From Mycobacterium sp. (GTDB taxonomy: Bacteria; Actinomycetota; Actinomycetes; Mycobacteriales; Mycobacteriaceae), in NCBI GenBank assembly GCA_019236925.1, contig JAFAID010000106.1, positions 1-42,873 on the forward strand: a stretch of DNA of 42,873 bases, given 5' to 3'. A program made the position numbers and the translations under genes. Positions 1 to 12,998 of the stretch are shown here, piece by piece. The notes under the pieces were generated by a model. That model was not told where the DNA came from and ran no database searches. It was given only the letters and a program-made list of their open reading frames with translations. The first letter of the stretch is position 1, and the number at the start of each line of letters is the position of its first letter.

Positions 1-1714
<1,714 letters not shown>

Positions 1715-1768
1715 CTATCTTCGCCGTGTGCGGAATTTTTCGCTGTAGGCTGCGTCCTGACGCCTGAC

Positions 1769-1786
1769 AAGCCCAGTCGCGGGCTT
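1769..1786. terminator. Short inverted repeat after the DUF721 gene
   Basis: AAGCCC and GGGCTT form a perfect 6-bp stem around a 6-nt loop, about 30 nt downstream of the DUF721 stop codon. There is no U-tract. It could be a weak terminator or attenuator between the recF operon and gyrB, or simply a chance palindrome. Confidence 0.25.
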
Positions 1787-1816
1787 CTGACGGCCCTCAG
1801 CCGATCGTAGGATCGC

Positions 1817-2389
1817 TCAGCCGTAGGTGTCACGAGGCCCTCTTCCGGCGATGTGCAGGGGCCCCTTACGCCACGACGGCGCAGCGGGCCCGGTGATTTT
1901 CAGCGCGGTCACCACACCGTCACCGACCGAGGCGGCGATCTTGGCCAGGACTTGAGTCTGGATGATCCGAAGCTGCGTCGCCCAGGCCGTCGATTCCGCA
2001 GACACGCTCAGTACCCCGTCGCGCAGGGCGGTCGGGATCGCGTGGTCGGCGATGTGTTGACCGACCACCGTCGGCCACTGCCCGAACACCGCTCCCTCTG
2101 CCACCCGCGACGACCAGCCCCGCTTCTTCGCCACGTCGCGCGCAATCCTGCCCAGCGGTTGCGGATCCCGGCCGTCGGGCCCCGGACCAGACCAGCGGCG
2201 GCGGCGGCGGGAGCCGGCGACGCGGCGGGTGGGCGGGAGCCGACGACCACGTCCCACATCTTTGCCTTGGGTGCGGGCGGCGCCGCGAGCCTCTTCCAAC
2301 GCTCGCCTCACCAGGTCCATCCCCGGTAATCCGCTCAACCGCTCCGGCGGCCCGCTATCGGTTTCCGGCGTCTCGTCGCGATCGGTCAC
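1817..2389 (-). CDS. DUF721 family protein (Rv0004 type)
   Basis: 190-aa protein of the actinobacterial DUF721/DciA-like family, always found between recF and gyrB. DciA-type proteins are linked to helicase loading, so a role in replication initiation is plausible but inferred. The N-terminal 80 residues are polar and arginine-rich, including a run of basic residues (GSRRRRRW). The conserved C-terminal domain follows from about residue 83 ([45 protein letters not shown]). The GTG start overlaps the recF stop codon as GTGA (2386-2389), so the two are probably translationally coupled. Confidence 0.9.
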   Translation of the reverse strand: MTDRDETPETDSGPPERLSGLPGMDLVRRALEEARGAARTQGKDVGRGRRLPPTRRVAGSRRRRRWSGPGPDGRDPQPLGRIARDVAKKRGWSSRVAEGAVFGQWPTVVGQHIADHAIPTALRDGVLSVSAESTAWATQLRIIQTQVLAKIAASVGDGVVTALKITGPAAPSWRKGPLHIAGRGPRDTYG

Positions 2390-3531
2390 GTGTCCACCAC
2401 CGAGGCCGGGCCGGTGTCGTCGTCATGCAGTGCGATGGTCACTCGCTTGGCGTCCCAGTCGCGGGGAATGTCGTCGAGGACCGCAGCGGTCACCAGCACC
2501 TGCTCCGCCGAAGCCGCTGCCGCGGCGAGCGCCTGCCGGCGGGCCGCGTCGAGTTCGGCGAAGACGTCATCCAGCAATAACACCGGGTCACCTCCCTCTG
2601 CGCGCAACAGTTCATAGGCCGCCAACCGTAACGCCAGCGCCATTGACCACGATTCACCGTGGCTGGCAAAGCCTTTCGCGGGTTGCTCACCCAGACGTAG
2701 CTCGAGATCGTCGCGGTGGGGACCCACCAGGCACACACCACGTTCCAGCTCGGCGTCTCGGCGCTGTGCCATCTGCGCCAGCAGCGCCGCACGCAACAGT
2801 TCGACGTCGTTGCCATCGGACTCGATGGCTACGCTGGCGCGATAGTTGATCGCCGCCGGCCGCGCTCCCGGCGCCAACAGCTCATAGCTCTTCTGCACCT
2901 CGGGCGCCAACTCGTTCACCAGCGCTATCCGGGCGGCCATCAACTCCGCACCGTGGGCGGCCAAATGTCCGTCCCAAACATCAAGCGTGTCAAGGGAACC
3001 GCGATCGGTCCGAAGCCGCGCCCCCGACGCGGACTTGAGTAACGCGGTGCGCTGGCGCAGAACTTTTTCATAATCAGCCCGCACAGCGGCTACTCGTGGT
3101 CGGCGCACCGCTGCCAGATCGTCGAGGTAACGGCGGCGATCCGCCGGATCGCCCCGGACCAGGGCCAGGTCTTCCGGTGCGAACAGCACCGCACGCAGCA
3201 CGCCCAGCACCTCACGGGGGCTGCGCACCGGCGACCGATTCAACCGGGCTTTGTTGGCTCGCCCCGCGGCGATCTCCAAATCAACAGCACACTCCCGACC
3301 GTCGTTCACCACGATCGTCGATACCACCGCCCGTGGCGAGCCCACCCGGACCAGCGGTGCGTCCTTCGCTACCCGATGTGAACCCAGGGTCGACGAATAC
3401 CACAGTGCCTCAACAAGATTCGTCTTACCATAGCCGTTGGGCCCGACGAAGACCGTCCGGCCCGGCGTCAGCTCAAGCTCGGCCTGTGCCCACGACCGGA
3501 AATCCCGCAAGCCCAAATGACGGACGTACAC
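2386..3531 (-). CDS. recF: DNA replication and repair protein RecF
   Basis: SMC-like ABC ATPase that binds gapped DNA and helps RecO/RecR load RecA at stalled forks. The 381-aa length is close to the mycobacterial norm. The Walker A motif GPNGYGKTN is at residues 30-38. [12 protein letters not shown] stretch near residue 320 combines Walker B and D-loop. The ABC signature region lies around [15 protein letters not shown]. The ATG start is only 7 nt from the dnaN stop codon, and the 3' end overlaps the next gene, so dnaN-recF-DUF721 read as one operon. The close packing shows that no gnd-like gene is inserted here. Confidence 0.96.
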   Translation of the reverse strand: MYVRHLGLRDFRSWAQAELELTPGRTVFVGPNGYGKTNLVEALWYSSTLGSHRVAKDAPLVRVGSPRAVVSTIVVNDGRECAVDLEIAAGRANKARLNRSPVRSPREVLGVLRAVLFAPEDLALVRGDPADRRRYLDDLAAVRRPRVAAVRADYEKVLRQRTALLKSASGARLRTDRGSLDTLDVWDGHLAAHGAELMAARIALVNELAPEVQKSYELLAPGARPAAINYRASVAIESDGNDVELLRAALLAQMAQRRDAELERGVCLVGPHRDDLELRLGEQPAKGFASHGESWSMALALRLAAYELLRAEGGDPVLLLDDVFAELDAARRQALAAAAASAEQVLVTAAVLDDIPRDWDAKRVTIALHDDDTGPASVVDT

Positions 3532-3538
3532 CTAACCG

Positions 3539-4738
3539 CTAACCAGGAAGACGGACCGGCATCAACAGATAGACGTATTCGGTCCAAACCGCCGGGAAAG
3601 GTCCATTATCGGTGGGTTGTGGATCGTCGTCGCTGGCCGGCCGCAGCACCGCGGGTCGACTCGGCGTGGTGAAACCGAACGACACCCGCTCAGAGTGCAA
3701 CGACCCGAGGCCGTCGGTCAGGTATGTCGGGTTGAAGGCGATCGTGAGCGGTTCGCCCGCGAAGTCGACGGCCACGTCCTCTTCGGCCCGGCCGACGTCG
3801 TCGGCGCCGGCGGACAGTCGCAGGACGTCACCGGAGAATTCCATCCGGACCTGCGCTCCACGATCGGCGACCAGCGCGACTCGTTTGATCGCCTCGGTCA
3901 GTTCGGCCACACCCATACTGGCCACCGCGGTGTGTTCGGTCGGCAACAGCTGACGGAACTTGGGGAACTCCGCGTCCAGCAATCGGGTCGTGCTGCGCTT
4001 CCCGTTCCCACTGATGCCGAGCAACCCGTCTTTGCCCACCGTGGGCCCGGACCCCAATGACAAATGCACGTCGGCACCGTCGGTTCCGGTCTTGGCTGCC
4101 TCCGCCAGTGTCTTGGCCGGCACCAGCACGGCCGCCTCGACGTCGGGTCCGGCCGCCGACCAGGTCAGTTCCCGAACCGCCAACCGGAACCGGTCGGTCG
4201 CGGCTAACACCACCGCCGCACCGGAAATCTCCACCCGGATCCCGGTCAGCATCGGCAGCGTGTCGTCGCGGCCGGCCGCGACGGCGACCTGACTGATCGC
4301 TTCGGCGAACAGATCGGCCGACAACGCCCCGGTCTCGTCAGGCAGCGCGGGCAGCGTGGGGTAGTCTTCGACGGCCATCGTCGGCAACGAAAACCTTGCA
4401 CTCCCGCACGTCAAGGAGACCCTGGTGCCTTCCACCTGGACGTCGACGGGCTTGTCCGGCAACGCCCGGGTGATGTCGGACAACAGCCGACCGGACACCA
4501 AAACCGTTCCCGGAGAAGCGATTTCCGCCGCCAAGCGCACTTCGGCGGACACCTCGTAGTCGAATCCGGAGACCGTCAAGCCGTCATCCGAGCCGGTCAG
4601 CAGCACACCGGCGAGCACCGGCACCGTAGGTCTGGTGGGCAACGTCCGCGCCACCCACGCCACCGCGTCAGCGAAGTCTTCGCGCGCCAAGCGAAACTTC
4701 AAGTCGGTCACACCGACTGTGGTCGTCGCCACGTCCAT
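3539..4738 (-). CDS. dnaN: DNA polymerase III beta subunit (sliding clamp)
   Basis: Ring-shaped processivity clamp that tethers the replicative polymerase to DNA; it forms a homodimer of three similar subdomains per chain. The 399-aa length is normal for mycobacteria. Characteristic stretches include [49 protein letters not shown], and the C-terminal [12 protein letters not shown]. The ATG start has a purine-rich GAAGGGA ribosome-binding site 5 nt upstream. It lies downstream of the oriC-type intergenic region and is transcribed away from dnaA in the same direction. Confidence 0.97.
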   Translation of the reverse strand: MDVATTTVGVTDLKFRLAREDFADAVAWVARTLPTRPTVPVLAGVLLTGSDDGLTVSGFDYEVSAEVRLAAEIASPGTVLVSGRLLSDITRALPDKPVDVQVEGTRVSLTCGSARFSLPTMAVEDYPTLPALPDETGALSADLFAEAISQVAVAAGRDDTLPMLTGIRVEISGAAVVLAATDRFRLAVRELTWSAAGPDVEAAVLVPAKTLAEAAKTGTDGADVHLSLGSGPTVGKDGLLGISGNGKRSTTRLLDAEFPKFRQLLPTEHTAVASMGVAELTEAIKRVALVADRGAQVRMEFSGDVLRLSAGADDVGRAEEDVAVDFAGEPLTIAFNPTYLTDGLGSLHSERVSFGFTTPSRPAVLRPASDDDPQPTDNGPFPAVWTEYVYLLMPVRLPG

Positions 4739-5263
4739 TGCGTCCCTTCATCACCTCGAACAACAAGGCCACACTTCAGCGGCGCCACCCCGATGGAGTG
4801 CGAATTCCCCGCTGGCAGACGCCTGTGCCCGTAAACCCGCCTCGACGACCGAACCGGCAGTCGAACCACAACCGTAGAGCTTTGAGCGCCATCTTGAAAG
4901 CTAATCGGAATCAATGACACTGGGGCCGATCTGGCGTTCACGCACGGGTGTGGAACAGCCCCTCCCCAGCAGCCTTTTCCAAGAAGAAACTACGGAGAGA
5001 TCTCAGTAACAGTATTAAGGCCTGTGCACGTTGGGGACAGCATGATGTCTGGGCTGCTGAACGGAGCACACCGGTTGTGGATGAGCAGTGCACGGTTGTG
5101 TGGTTCGTGTGTAGCGGGTGGGGATTACCCGCGGTTGTGCACGCAACCGTGATGTTGGGGGGAAGCGCGAGCAGGTTGCCCACAGGCATATCCACAGTCG
5201 ATGCTGTGACTGGTGGGTTGGTAGTGCCCAAAGTTTTTTCGGTTTTGGGCCTGGGCCGGCGCT
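4739..5263. other. Putative chromosomal replication origin (oriC)
   Basis: This 525-bp gene-free stretch lies between dnaN and dnaA, where mycobacterial oriC is found. It holds several 9-mers close to the mycobacterial DnaA box. On the plus strand these are CTGTGCACG (5022-5030), TTGGGGACA (5031-5039), TTGTGGATG (5075-5083), TTGTGCACG (5135-5143), TTGCCCACA (5176-5184) and ATATCCACA (5188-5196). On the minus strand there is TGTTCCACA (4949-4957). A stretch at about 4981-5020 is relatively A+T-rich and is the best candidate for the unwinding site. Short reading frames here show no family resemblance. Origin identity is inferred from position and box density. Confidence 0.85.
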
Positions 5264-6766
5264 TCAGCGCTTCGACCGCTGCCGTATCCGGGTGGTGAGT
5301 TCCTTGACGTGATCGAAGACTTCGCGTCGCTGGGCCATCTCGGAGAGGATTTTGCGCTGGGCGTACATGACCGTGGTGTGGTCGCGGCCGAAGGCCTGCC
5401 CGATCTTCGGTAGTGACAGGTCGGTGAGTTCGCGGCACAGATACATCGCGATCTGCCGGGACTGTGCCAGGGCTCGGGTTTTACCGGGACCGCGAAGTTC
5501 CTCGACCGTGGTATCGAAGTATTCCGCGGTGGCCGCCATGATGGTCGCCGCGCTGATCTGCATGGTGCTGGCATCGGCGATCAAGTCGCGCAGGACGATC
5601 TCGGCCAGTGCCTTGTCGATGGGAGTCTTGTTCAGCGACGCGAACGCGGTGACCCGGATCAGCGCACCCTCGAGTTCGCGGATGTTGCGTTCGATGCTGC
5701 TGGCGATCAGTTCGAGCACATCGTCGGGAACCGCCAAGCGTTCCATCTGTGCTTTCTTGCGCAGAATCGCGATGCGGGTTTCCAGCTCCGGTGGCTGCAC
5801 ATCGGTGATCAGCCCCCATTCGAACCGGGTCCGGAGTCGGTCTTCGAGGGTGGCGAGTTGCTTGGGTGGCCGGTCGGAGGAGATGACGATCTGCTTGTTG
5901 GCGTTGTGCAGCGTGTTGAAAGTGTGGAAGAACTCTTCCTGGATGCCTTCTTTGCCTTCGATGAATTGGATGTCATCGACGAGCAGCACATCGACGTCGC
6001 GGTAGCTGCGCTTGAAGGCGACTTTGCGATCGTCGCGCAGCGAGTTGATGAAGTCGTTGGTGAACTCCTCGGTGGAGACGTATTTGACCCGCATGCCGGG
6101 GAACAGCCGTTGGGCGTAGTTGCCGGCCGCATGTAACAGGTGGGTTTTGCCGAGACCGGACTCGCCCCAGATGAACAAGGGGTTGTAGGCCCGCGCGGGT
6201 GCTTCGGCGATCGCCAGGGCCGCAGCGTGAGCGAATCGGTTCGAGGCGCCGATGACGAAGGTGTCGAAGGTGTAGCGCCGATTGAGGCTGGTGCCGCCGG
6301 TCGCGTCGGCGTCGGTGCTGTGCGGTCGTTCGGTGAAGTAGGTGGGCCAGTTTTGATGTGCGCTGGCGAGGGCCTCGCGGTCTTCATCGACCTCGTCGGT
6401 GTCTGCGGTCGACTCTTCGGGCGGGGCACCGAGGCTGTCGTCGGGTTCGTCGGTGGATAGCGCGGCGATACGAACGCCGAGTTCGATTTGTTGGCCGAGC
6501 CGGCGGCTGAGCGCCTCGGTGATCTGGGTACGCAGGTGACGTTCGATCTCGTTCTGCACGAAGCTGCTGGGCACCGACAGCAGAGCAAACCCTTCGACGA
6601 TCGTCAGCGGTTGGACCAAGTTCAACCAGGCGCGTTGCTGCGGTGTCAGTGGCGAGACGTATGGTTCACCGTTGGTCGGGGAGTCGTCTGTGGGGATCTC
6701 GCCGTTGAGTTCCGAGACGACCGCACCCCAGACCGTCGCGAAAGCTGATCCGGAATCCTCGGTCAA
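5264..6766 (-). CDS. dnaA: Chromosomal replication initiator protein DnaA
   Basis: AAA+ ATPase that binds DnaA boxes at oriC and opens the duplex. The 500-aa form has domain I (residues 1-100), an acidic variable linker (about 100-145), the AAA+ domain with Walker [10 protein letters not shown] at 201-209, Walker B LLVDDIQF and sensor motifs, and the domain IV helix-turn-helix with [14 protein letters not shown] near the C-terminus. I prefer the TTG at 6766 because [13 protein letters not shown] aligns with the mycobacterial N-terminus (also TTG-started in M. tuberculosis) and a GGGGGA sequence lies about 9 nt upstream. An in-frame ATG at 6817 would add 17 residues with no family resemblance. 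A trio of DnaA boxes upstream suggests autoregulation. Confidence 0.97.
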   Translation of the reverse strand: MTEDSGSAFATVWGAVVSELNGEIPTDDSPTNGEPYVSPLTPQQRAWLNLVQPLTIVEGFALLSVPSSFVQNEIERHLRTQITEALSRRLGQQIELGVRIAALSTDEPDDSLGAPPEESTADTDEVDEDREALASAHQNWPTYFTERPHSTDADATGGTSLNRRYTFDTFVIGASNRFAHAAALAIAEAPARAYNPLFIWGESGLGKTHLLHAAGNYAQRLFPGMRVKYVSTEEFTNDFINSLRDDRKVAFKRSYRDVDVLLVDDIQFIEGKEGIQEEFFHTFNTLHNANKQIVISSDRPPKQLATLEDRLRTRFEWGLITDVQPPELETRIAILRKKAQMERLAVPDDVLELIASSIERNIRELEGALIRVTAFASLNKTPIDKALAEIVLRDLIADASTMQISAATIMAATAEYFDTTVEELRGPGKTRALAQSRQIAMYLCRELTDLSLPKIGQAFGRDHTTVMYAQRKILSEMAQRREVFDHVKELTTRIRQRSKR

Positions 6767-7339
6767 CGACGGATCCCCCTGATTTGACGTCGACGTACAA
6801 CTGTTAGCTGCGACCACGAACTGTCCACATGGTTATCCACAAGTGTGGACAGGACAGCGGCCATCGTGCTGCAGCTTACCGCCGACGGCACGCGAGATCG
6901 GCGCTCGAGACAGCCAGCGCCGGTCACCTGGCCAGGACGCCGATCCGCCATCCTCGCTTCGTTGTCGTGCGCCGTTCCAGCCTGAAACGGCATTGCCCGA
7001 AGTTAACAGTTTTCCTGCGCAGTGCCAACCGTTCTGCAACATTGGGGCACGCTTTCATAGAATTGCTCGCCGGCCGCGGTGGCGGGTGTGGCGTTAGGTA
7101 AATACCGCCCCGAGATCGGCCGCCGAGAAGACCAGGTTTGACCCGGCGAACGCTGCTGCGTACCCTCGTACAGTCGCCCGAAAGTCGGCGATACGGCTGC
7201 GATCCGCGCAATATGCAGCGGGGCCCGCGCCGGCTACCAGCGAGACACAAAGCCTGCCGAGGCTTCGTGAGGGCAATCGTGTTCCACCGGGATGCTCACC
7301 GGGCCGGAAGACGATGCCAGATGCAACGAGGAGAGAGTC
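6767..7339. other. dnaA-rpmH divergent intergenic region
   Basis: This 573-bp stretch separates dnaA (leftward) from rpmH (rightward). Apart from the DnaA-box cluster at 6821-6852 and the rpmH ribosome-binding site, I see no gene. Reading frames in it have no recognisable family features. It must contain the promoters of both operons, but I could not place -10/-35 pairs with confidence. Confidence 0.6.
6821..6852. promoter_or_regulatory. DnaA-box trio in the dnaA promoter region
   Basis: Three boxes lie within 32 bp: CTGTCCACA (6821-6829, plus strand), TTATCCACA (6833-6841, plus strand, the classical consensus) and the reverse complement of CTGTCCACA (6844-6852, read as TGTGGACAG). The outer two are perfect inverted repeats flanking the central box. 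The cluster is about 55 bp upstream of the preferred dnaA start, so it is well placed for DnaA autorepression or as an origin-proximal binding site. Confidence 0.8.
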
Positions 7340-7483
7340 GTGGCAAAGGGCAAGCGGACCTTCCAGCCGAACAACCGGCGCCGAGCCCGCGTGCACGGCT
7401 TCCGGCTGCGGATGCGCACCCGGGCGGGGCGGGCGATCGTGTCGAACCGGCGTCGCAAAAGCCGCCGCTCGCTGACTGCATAA
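7340..7483 (+). CDS. rpmH: 50S ribosomal protein L34
   Basis: A 47-aa, strongly basic large-subunit ribosomal protein, with the family core [20 protein letters not shown] and a basic tail ending RRSLTA. The GTG at 7340 is chosen because the protein then begins [10 protein letters not shown], matching the mycobacterial family length, and a GAGGAGAG ribosome-binding site lies just upstream. A longer frame from 7292 has an unrelated N-terminus. First gene of the conserved rpmH-rnpA-yidD-yidC-jag-rsmG-parA-parB cluster. Confidence 0.96.
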   Translation: MAKGKRTFQPNNRRRARVHGFRLRMRTRAGRAIVSNRRRKSRRSLTA

Positions 7484-7505
7484 ATCCAATCCCGGTGTCA
7501 CAGCG

Positions 7506-7862
7506 GTGCTTTCCGCGCGGAACCGCATGACGCGGTCGGCCGAGTTCGATATCACGGTGAGGCACGGAACTCGAGCCGTGCAGCCGGACCTCGTCATCTA
7601 TGCACGTCGCGGCAACGAGAAAGATGCCGAGGCGCCGAGGGTCGGACTGATCATTTCGCGATCGGTGGGCTCGGCCGTGCAACGGCACCAATTGGCCCGG
7701 CGGCTACGTCACGTGGCTCGCGGTGTGGTGGACGGACTGCAACGATCTGAGCAAGTAGTGATCCGCGCGCTGCCGAGCAGCCGCAACGTTGGCTCTGCCC
7801 GGTTGGAGGAAGAATTACGGGCCGGCCTACGGCGGATCGAAGGGACGGGATCCGGCCGGTGA
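7506..7862 (+). CDS. rnpA: Ribonuclease P protein component
   Basis: Small basic protein subunit of RNase P, which with the catalytic RNA trims the 5' leader from pre-tRNAs. 118 aa; the N-terminal [14 protein letters not shown] and the [26 protein letters not shown] core match the family, the latter being the variant of the RNR motif used in mycobacteria. The GTG start is 22 nt after rpmH, and the TGA stop overlaps the yidD GTG as GTGA (7859-7862). Confidence 0.93.
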   Translation: MLSARNRMTRSAEFDITVRHGTRAVQPDLVIYARRGNEKDAEAPRVGLIISRSVGSAVQRHQLARRLRHVARGVVDGLQRSEQVVIRALPSSRNVGSARLEEELRAGLRRIEGTGSGR

Positions 7863-8194
7863 ATGACATAACGTCAAAGTTGCGGCAGCAGCTGCGCGGT
7901 GCTGAGGCCGTGGTGGTGCACGGACTGATTTTCTTGATTCAGCTATACCGCCACATGGTGTCGCCGTTGCGACTGCCGACATGCCGGTTCACCCCAACCT
8001 GTAGTCAGTACGCGGTGGATGCGCTGGCCGAGTATGGATTGCTGCGGGGGAGTGGGTTGGCGGCCGTGCGGCTGGCCAAGTGTGGTCCGTGGCATCGGGG
8101 AGGATGGGATCCGATACCGGAGCGTGGGGCGGTCCCGCTCGAAGCCTGGGGGACCCCAGCGACGCTAGGGGAGAGTGATTCTGTTGTCCTTTGA
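7859..8194 (+). CDS. yidD: Membrane protein insertion efficiency factor YidD
   Basis: Small membrane-associated protein thought to assist YidC-dependent insertion of membrane proteins. 111 aa. Diagnostic motifs are [18 protein letters not shown] and [12 protein letters not shown], with the three conserved cysteines. An N-terminal amphipathic or hydrophobic stretch ([20 protein letters not shown]) is present. The last 20 or so residues are not family-like and are encoded by a G/C hairpin repeat (8146-8174) that appears elsewhere in the window, so the C-terminus has probably been remodelled by the repeat. The 3' end overlaps the yidC start by up to 20 nt. Confidence 0.93.
   Translation: MNDITSKLRQQLRGAEAVVVHGLIFLIQLYRHMVSPLRLPTCRFTPTCSQYAVDALAEYGLLRGSGLAAVRLAKCGPWHRGGWDPIPERGAVPLEAWGTPATLGESDSVVL
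8146..8174 (+). repeat. Dispersed G/C hairpin repeat, copy A (inside yidD)
   Basis: CTGGGG, GACCCCAG, CGACGCT and AGGGGAGA follow each other in order. The TGGGG/CCCCA arms can pair, and the CCCC can alternatively pair with the distal AGGGG. The same design recurs at 31724-31753 and 41369-41407. This copy encodes the atypical C-terminus of YidD, and its final AGGGGAGA doubles as the likely ribosome-binding site of yidC. Confidence 0.55.
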
Positions 8195-9251
8195 TCCGTT
8201 CAGCCTCGACTATTTCTATTACCCGGTCTCGGCGATCATGTGGCTGTGGTACAAGGCGTTCGCCTTCCTGCTGGGCCCGGCGAACTTCTTCGCGTGGACG
8301 CTGTCGGTGATGTTCCTGGTGTTCACCCTGCGAGCGATTTTGTATCAGCCGTTCGTCCGCCAGATCCGCACTACCCGACAGATGCAGGAGTTGCAGCCGC
8401 AGATCAAGGCGCTGCAGAAGAAGTACGGCAAGGACCGCCAGCGGATGGCGCTGGAGATGCAGAAGCTGCAGCGCGAACACGGGTTCAATCCGATCCTCGG
8501 CTGTTTGCCGATGCTGGCGCAGATCCCGGTGTTCCTGGGGCTGTATCACGTGCTGCGCTGCTTCAACCGCACGACCACCGGCATCGGACAGCTGGGGCTG
8601 TCGCCGGAGCGCAACCGCGAACTGGGGAACTACGTTTTCAGTGCCGCGGATGTCGGACACTTCTTGGACGCCAACCTGTTTGGCGCACCGCTGGGCGCCA
8701 CCATGACACAGCGCGGAGCCAGCCTCGCGGCGTTCACCGATTTCAGTCGGCCCGCCGTCATCGCGGTCGGGGTTCCGGTGATGATCATGGCCGGCATCGC
8801 CACCTACTTCAACAGCCGGGCGTCGATCGCGCGGCAGAGTCCCGAGGCCGCGGCCAACCCGCAGACCGCGATGATGAACAAGCTCGCGCTGTACGTCTTC
8901 CCGCTCGGCGTGGTTGTCGGCGGGCCGTTCTTGCCGTTGGCGATCATCTTCTACTGGTTTTCGAACAACATCTGGACGTTCGGTCAGCAGCACGTCGTGT
9001 TCGGGAAGATCGAGAAAGAGGAAGAGGCGAAAAAGCGCGAAGCGCTGGAACGGCGGGCGGCGAACGCGCCGGCTCCGGGCGCCAAACCAAGGCGACCGGC
9101 GAGGAATGCACCAGCGGCCGGTAACGGATCGTCGGCAACGCCGGCCGGTTCCGATGGTGATTCGGCAGCCTCGGACCAAGCAGTGCGCGGAGGCAACCCG
9201 GCCGGTCGCACTCCGCGCCCCGGAGTAAGGCCGAAGAAGCGGAAACGTTGA
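8175..9251 (+). CDS. yidC: Membrane protein insertase YidC
   Basis: Integral membrane chaperone/insertase for Sec-dependent and Sec-independent membrane proteins. 358 aa in the actinobacterial short form without the large periplasmic domain. Membrane segments fall near residues 37-57, 107-127, 193-212 and 236-265. Conserved features are [19 protein letters not shown] after the first segment, with its cavity arginine, and [20 protein letters not shown]. The charged cytoplasmic tail ends in RPKKRKR. The start is uncertain: GTG at 8175 abuts the AGGGGAGA site, whereas a TTG at 8184 would have better spacing (9 nt) and remove three residues. Confidence 0.96.
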   Translation: MILLSFDPFSLDYFYYPVSAIMWLWYKAFAFLLGPANFFAWTLSVMFLVFTLRAILYQPFVRQIRTTRQMQELQPQIKALQKKYGKDRQRMALEMQKLQREHGFNPILGCLPMLAQIPVFLGLYHVLRCFNRTTTGIGQLGLSPERNRELGNYVFSAADVGHFLDANLFGAPLGATMTQRGASLAAFTDFSRPAVIAVGVPVMIMAGIATYFNSRASIARQSPEAAANPQTAMMNKLALYVFPLGVVVGGPFLPLAIIFYWFSNNIWTFGQQHVVFGKIEKEEEAKKREALERRAANAPAPGAKPRRPARNAPAAGNGSSATPAGSDGDSAASDQAVRGGNPAGRTPRPGVRPKKRKR

Positions 9252-9366
9252 CTCGGGGATCGGGCCGAATCAACGAGACGGTCCTTGGCGGATACCGCCG
9301 GCGCGCGATAGTGGGCAACCGACTTAGCCGGGCGAAGGCTCGGGCGACGGGAAGGAATAGCCAGGC

Positions 9367-9963
9367 ATGACGGACGCGGACACAACCGGACACGACACGG
9401 ATGAAGCCCCGACCGAGGCTCCGACGACAGTGGTCGTGGAAGACGCCTCGGAGGACACGACCCCGACGGGCGAGGGCGACGCCGCCGCGGAGGGCGACAC
9501 GGAGGAGCGGTTGGTCGCCGAGGGAGAGATCGCCGGCGACTACTTGGAAGAGCTACTGGACCTACTGGACTTCGACGGCGACATCGACTTGGACGTCGAG
9601 GGTAGCCGCGCGGTGGTGAGCATCGACGGCAGCGACGACCTGAACAAGTTGGTGGGTCGCAAGGGCGAGGTGCTCGACGCCCTCCAGGAACTGACTCGAC
9701 TCGCGGTGCATCAGAGGACGGGGGTGCGCAGCCGGCTGATGCTCGACATCGCGAGTTGGCGCCGCCGCCGCCGCGACGAGCTGGCGGCGCTGGGCGACAA
9801 GGTTGCCAGGAAGGTACTGGAAAGTGGCCAGCGCGAGGAACTCGCGCCGATGACGCCGTTTGAGCGCAAGATCGTTCACGATGCTGTCGCGGCAGTCGAC
9901 GGCGTCCGCAGCGAGAGCGAGGGCGTGGAGCCGTCGCGTCGGGTCGTCGTACTGGTCGACTGA
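9367..9963 (+). CDS. Jag/KhpB-type RNA-binding protein (KH and R3H domains)
   Basis: Rv3920c-type protein of 198 aa. The first 50 residues are acidic and of low complexity, followed by a KH domain (about 55-125, with LVGRKGEVLDALQELTRLAV as the GxxG-like loop) and an R3H domain (about 130-198, with APMTPFERKIVHDAV and the closing SRRVVVLVD). The Jag/KhpB family binds RNA and influences cell elongation in other Gram-positive bacteria; function here is by family. The ATG start is preceded by GGAAGGAAT. It follows yidC after 115 nt in which I see no further gene. Confidence 0.93.
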   Translation: MTDADTTGHDTDEAPTEAPTTVVVEDASEDTTPTGEGDAAAEGDTEERLVAEGEIAGDYLEELLDLLDFDGDIDLDVEGSRAVVSIDGSDDLNKLVGRKGEVLDALQELTRLAVHQRTGVRSRLMLDIASWRRRRRDELAALGDKVARKVLESGQREELAPMTPFERKIVHDAVAAVDGVRSESEGVEPSRRVVVLVD

Positions 9964-11718
<1,755 letters not shown>

Positions 11719-11738
<20 letters not shown>

Positions 11739-12702
11739 GAAGGGCGGGCTCGGGCGGGGCCTGGCTTCGCTGATCCCAACCGGACCGGGCGATCCCGGCG
11801 GGCCGCGGATGGGTGCCGCGGCCGCCGACGTCGTACTGGGTGGGCCGCCGGCCGCGACGGACGCGACCGGGATCGGCGCGGTTTACCGCGAGATCGATCC
11901 GGGCCTCATCGAGCCGAACCCGCGCCAACCGCGGCAGGTGTTCGACGAGGAGGCGCTGGCCGAACTCGTGCATTCGATCCGCGAGTTCGGCCTCATGCAG
12001 CCGATCGTGGTCCGCGCGCTGGACGGAGCCCAGCCAGCAGCACCCGGCCGCCAGCGTTATCAGCTCGTGATGGGGGAGCGGCGGTGGCGTGCGGCCCAGG
12101 CAGCCGGCATGACCGCGATCCCGGCGATTGTGCGCGAAACCGGTGAGGACAACCTGCTGCGTGACGCACTCCTGGAGAACATCCACCGGGTTCAGTTGAA
12201 CCCTTTGGAAGAGGCGGCGGCCTACCAGCAACTGCTCGACGAGTTTGGCGTCACCCACGATGAACTTGCCGCCCGCATCGGCCGGTCCCGCCCACTGATC
12301 ACCAACATGATCCGATTGCTCCGGTTGCCGATTCCTGTTCAGCGCCGGGTGGCCGCAGGCGTGCTGTCGGCCGGCCACGCCCGGGCGCTGCTGTCCCTCG
12401 AGGGTGGCCCGGACGCGCAAGAGAACCTCGCGGCGCGGATCGTCGCCGAGGGACTCTCGGTGCGCGCGACCGAGGAGGCGGTCACACTCGCCAATCGCGG
12501 CGACACCACCCAGCCCGCACCCCCGCGACGCAAGCCGATCCACATGCCCGGCCTCCAGGACGTTGCGGAACAGCTATCCAGCGCCTTCGATACCCGCGTC
12601 ACCGTCAGTGTCGGCAAACGCAAAGGAAAGATCGTGATCGAGTTCGGTTCGGTGGACGATTTGCAGCGCATCGTCGGCCTGATGAAAGCGCCCGACGCCT
12701 GA
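11719..12702 (+). CDS. parB: Chromosome partitioning protein ParB
   Basis: CTP-dependent DNA clamp that loads at parS. 327 aa from the ATG at 11719, which has GAGGAGGGGG upstream; an in-frame start at 11686 lies within parA and is unlikely. The N-terminus [14 protein letters not shown] is the ParA-interacting peptide. The CTPase/ParB-N domain carries [32 protein letters not shown] and [19 protein letters not shown]. The helix-turn-helix is [24 protein letters not shown]-terminal dimerisation region closes the protein. Confidence 0.97.
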
Positions 12703-12723
12703 CCATAGACACCAGCTGATTAC

Positions 12724-12734
12724 GTCACTGTGAC
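12724..12734. promoter_or_regulatory. Short palindrome downstream of parB
   Basis: GTCACTGTGAC is an 11-bp perfect palindrome 21 nt after the parB stop. It could be a regulator site for the next gene. The rest of the 296-nt gap (12703-12998) shows nothing I can assign except a GGAG ribosome-binding site before 12999. Confidence 0.2.
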
Positions 12735-12998
12735 AATCTGGCCTCAATCAACTGAAACAGACTGTGTACCAAATTCTTTCGTTAGCGACGCGGCTTCGGC
12801 CAAGCGCCGGGTAGCTCGCTGCCCCGGGCCGGCCGAGGCAGCGGCTTTTCGGGGCCGTAAACCGCGGTCAATCGGGTATCGCCGTCGGCCGCGCGCGGGG
12901 GGTACGCTCGTCTGCGGGGTGGCGGCACCACCCGGTCGCGGGGAAGCGGGGCCAGTGGCTCCGGTGCTTCTCGCGCTCCACAAAGGCCCAGGAGTCTA

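Noticed and set aside
6817..6817. ATG start for dnaA 17 codons upstream of the preferred TTG
   Set aside because: The extra residues have no resemblance to mycobacterial DnaA and the ATG lacks a ribosome-binding site; the TTG matches the known start.
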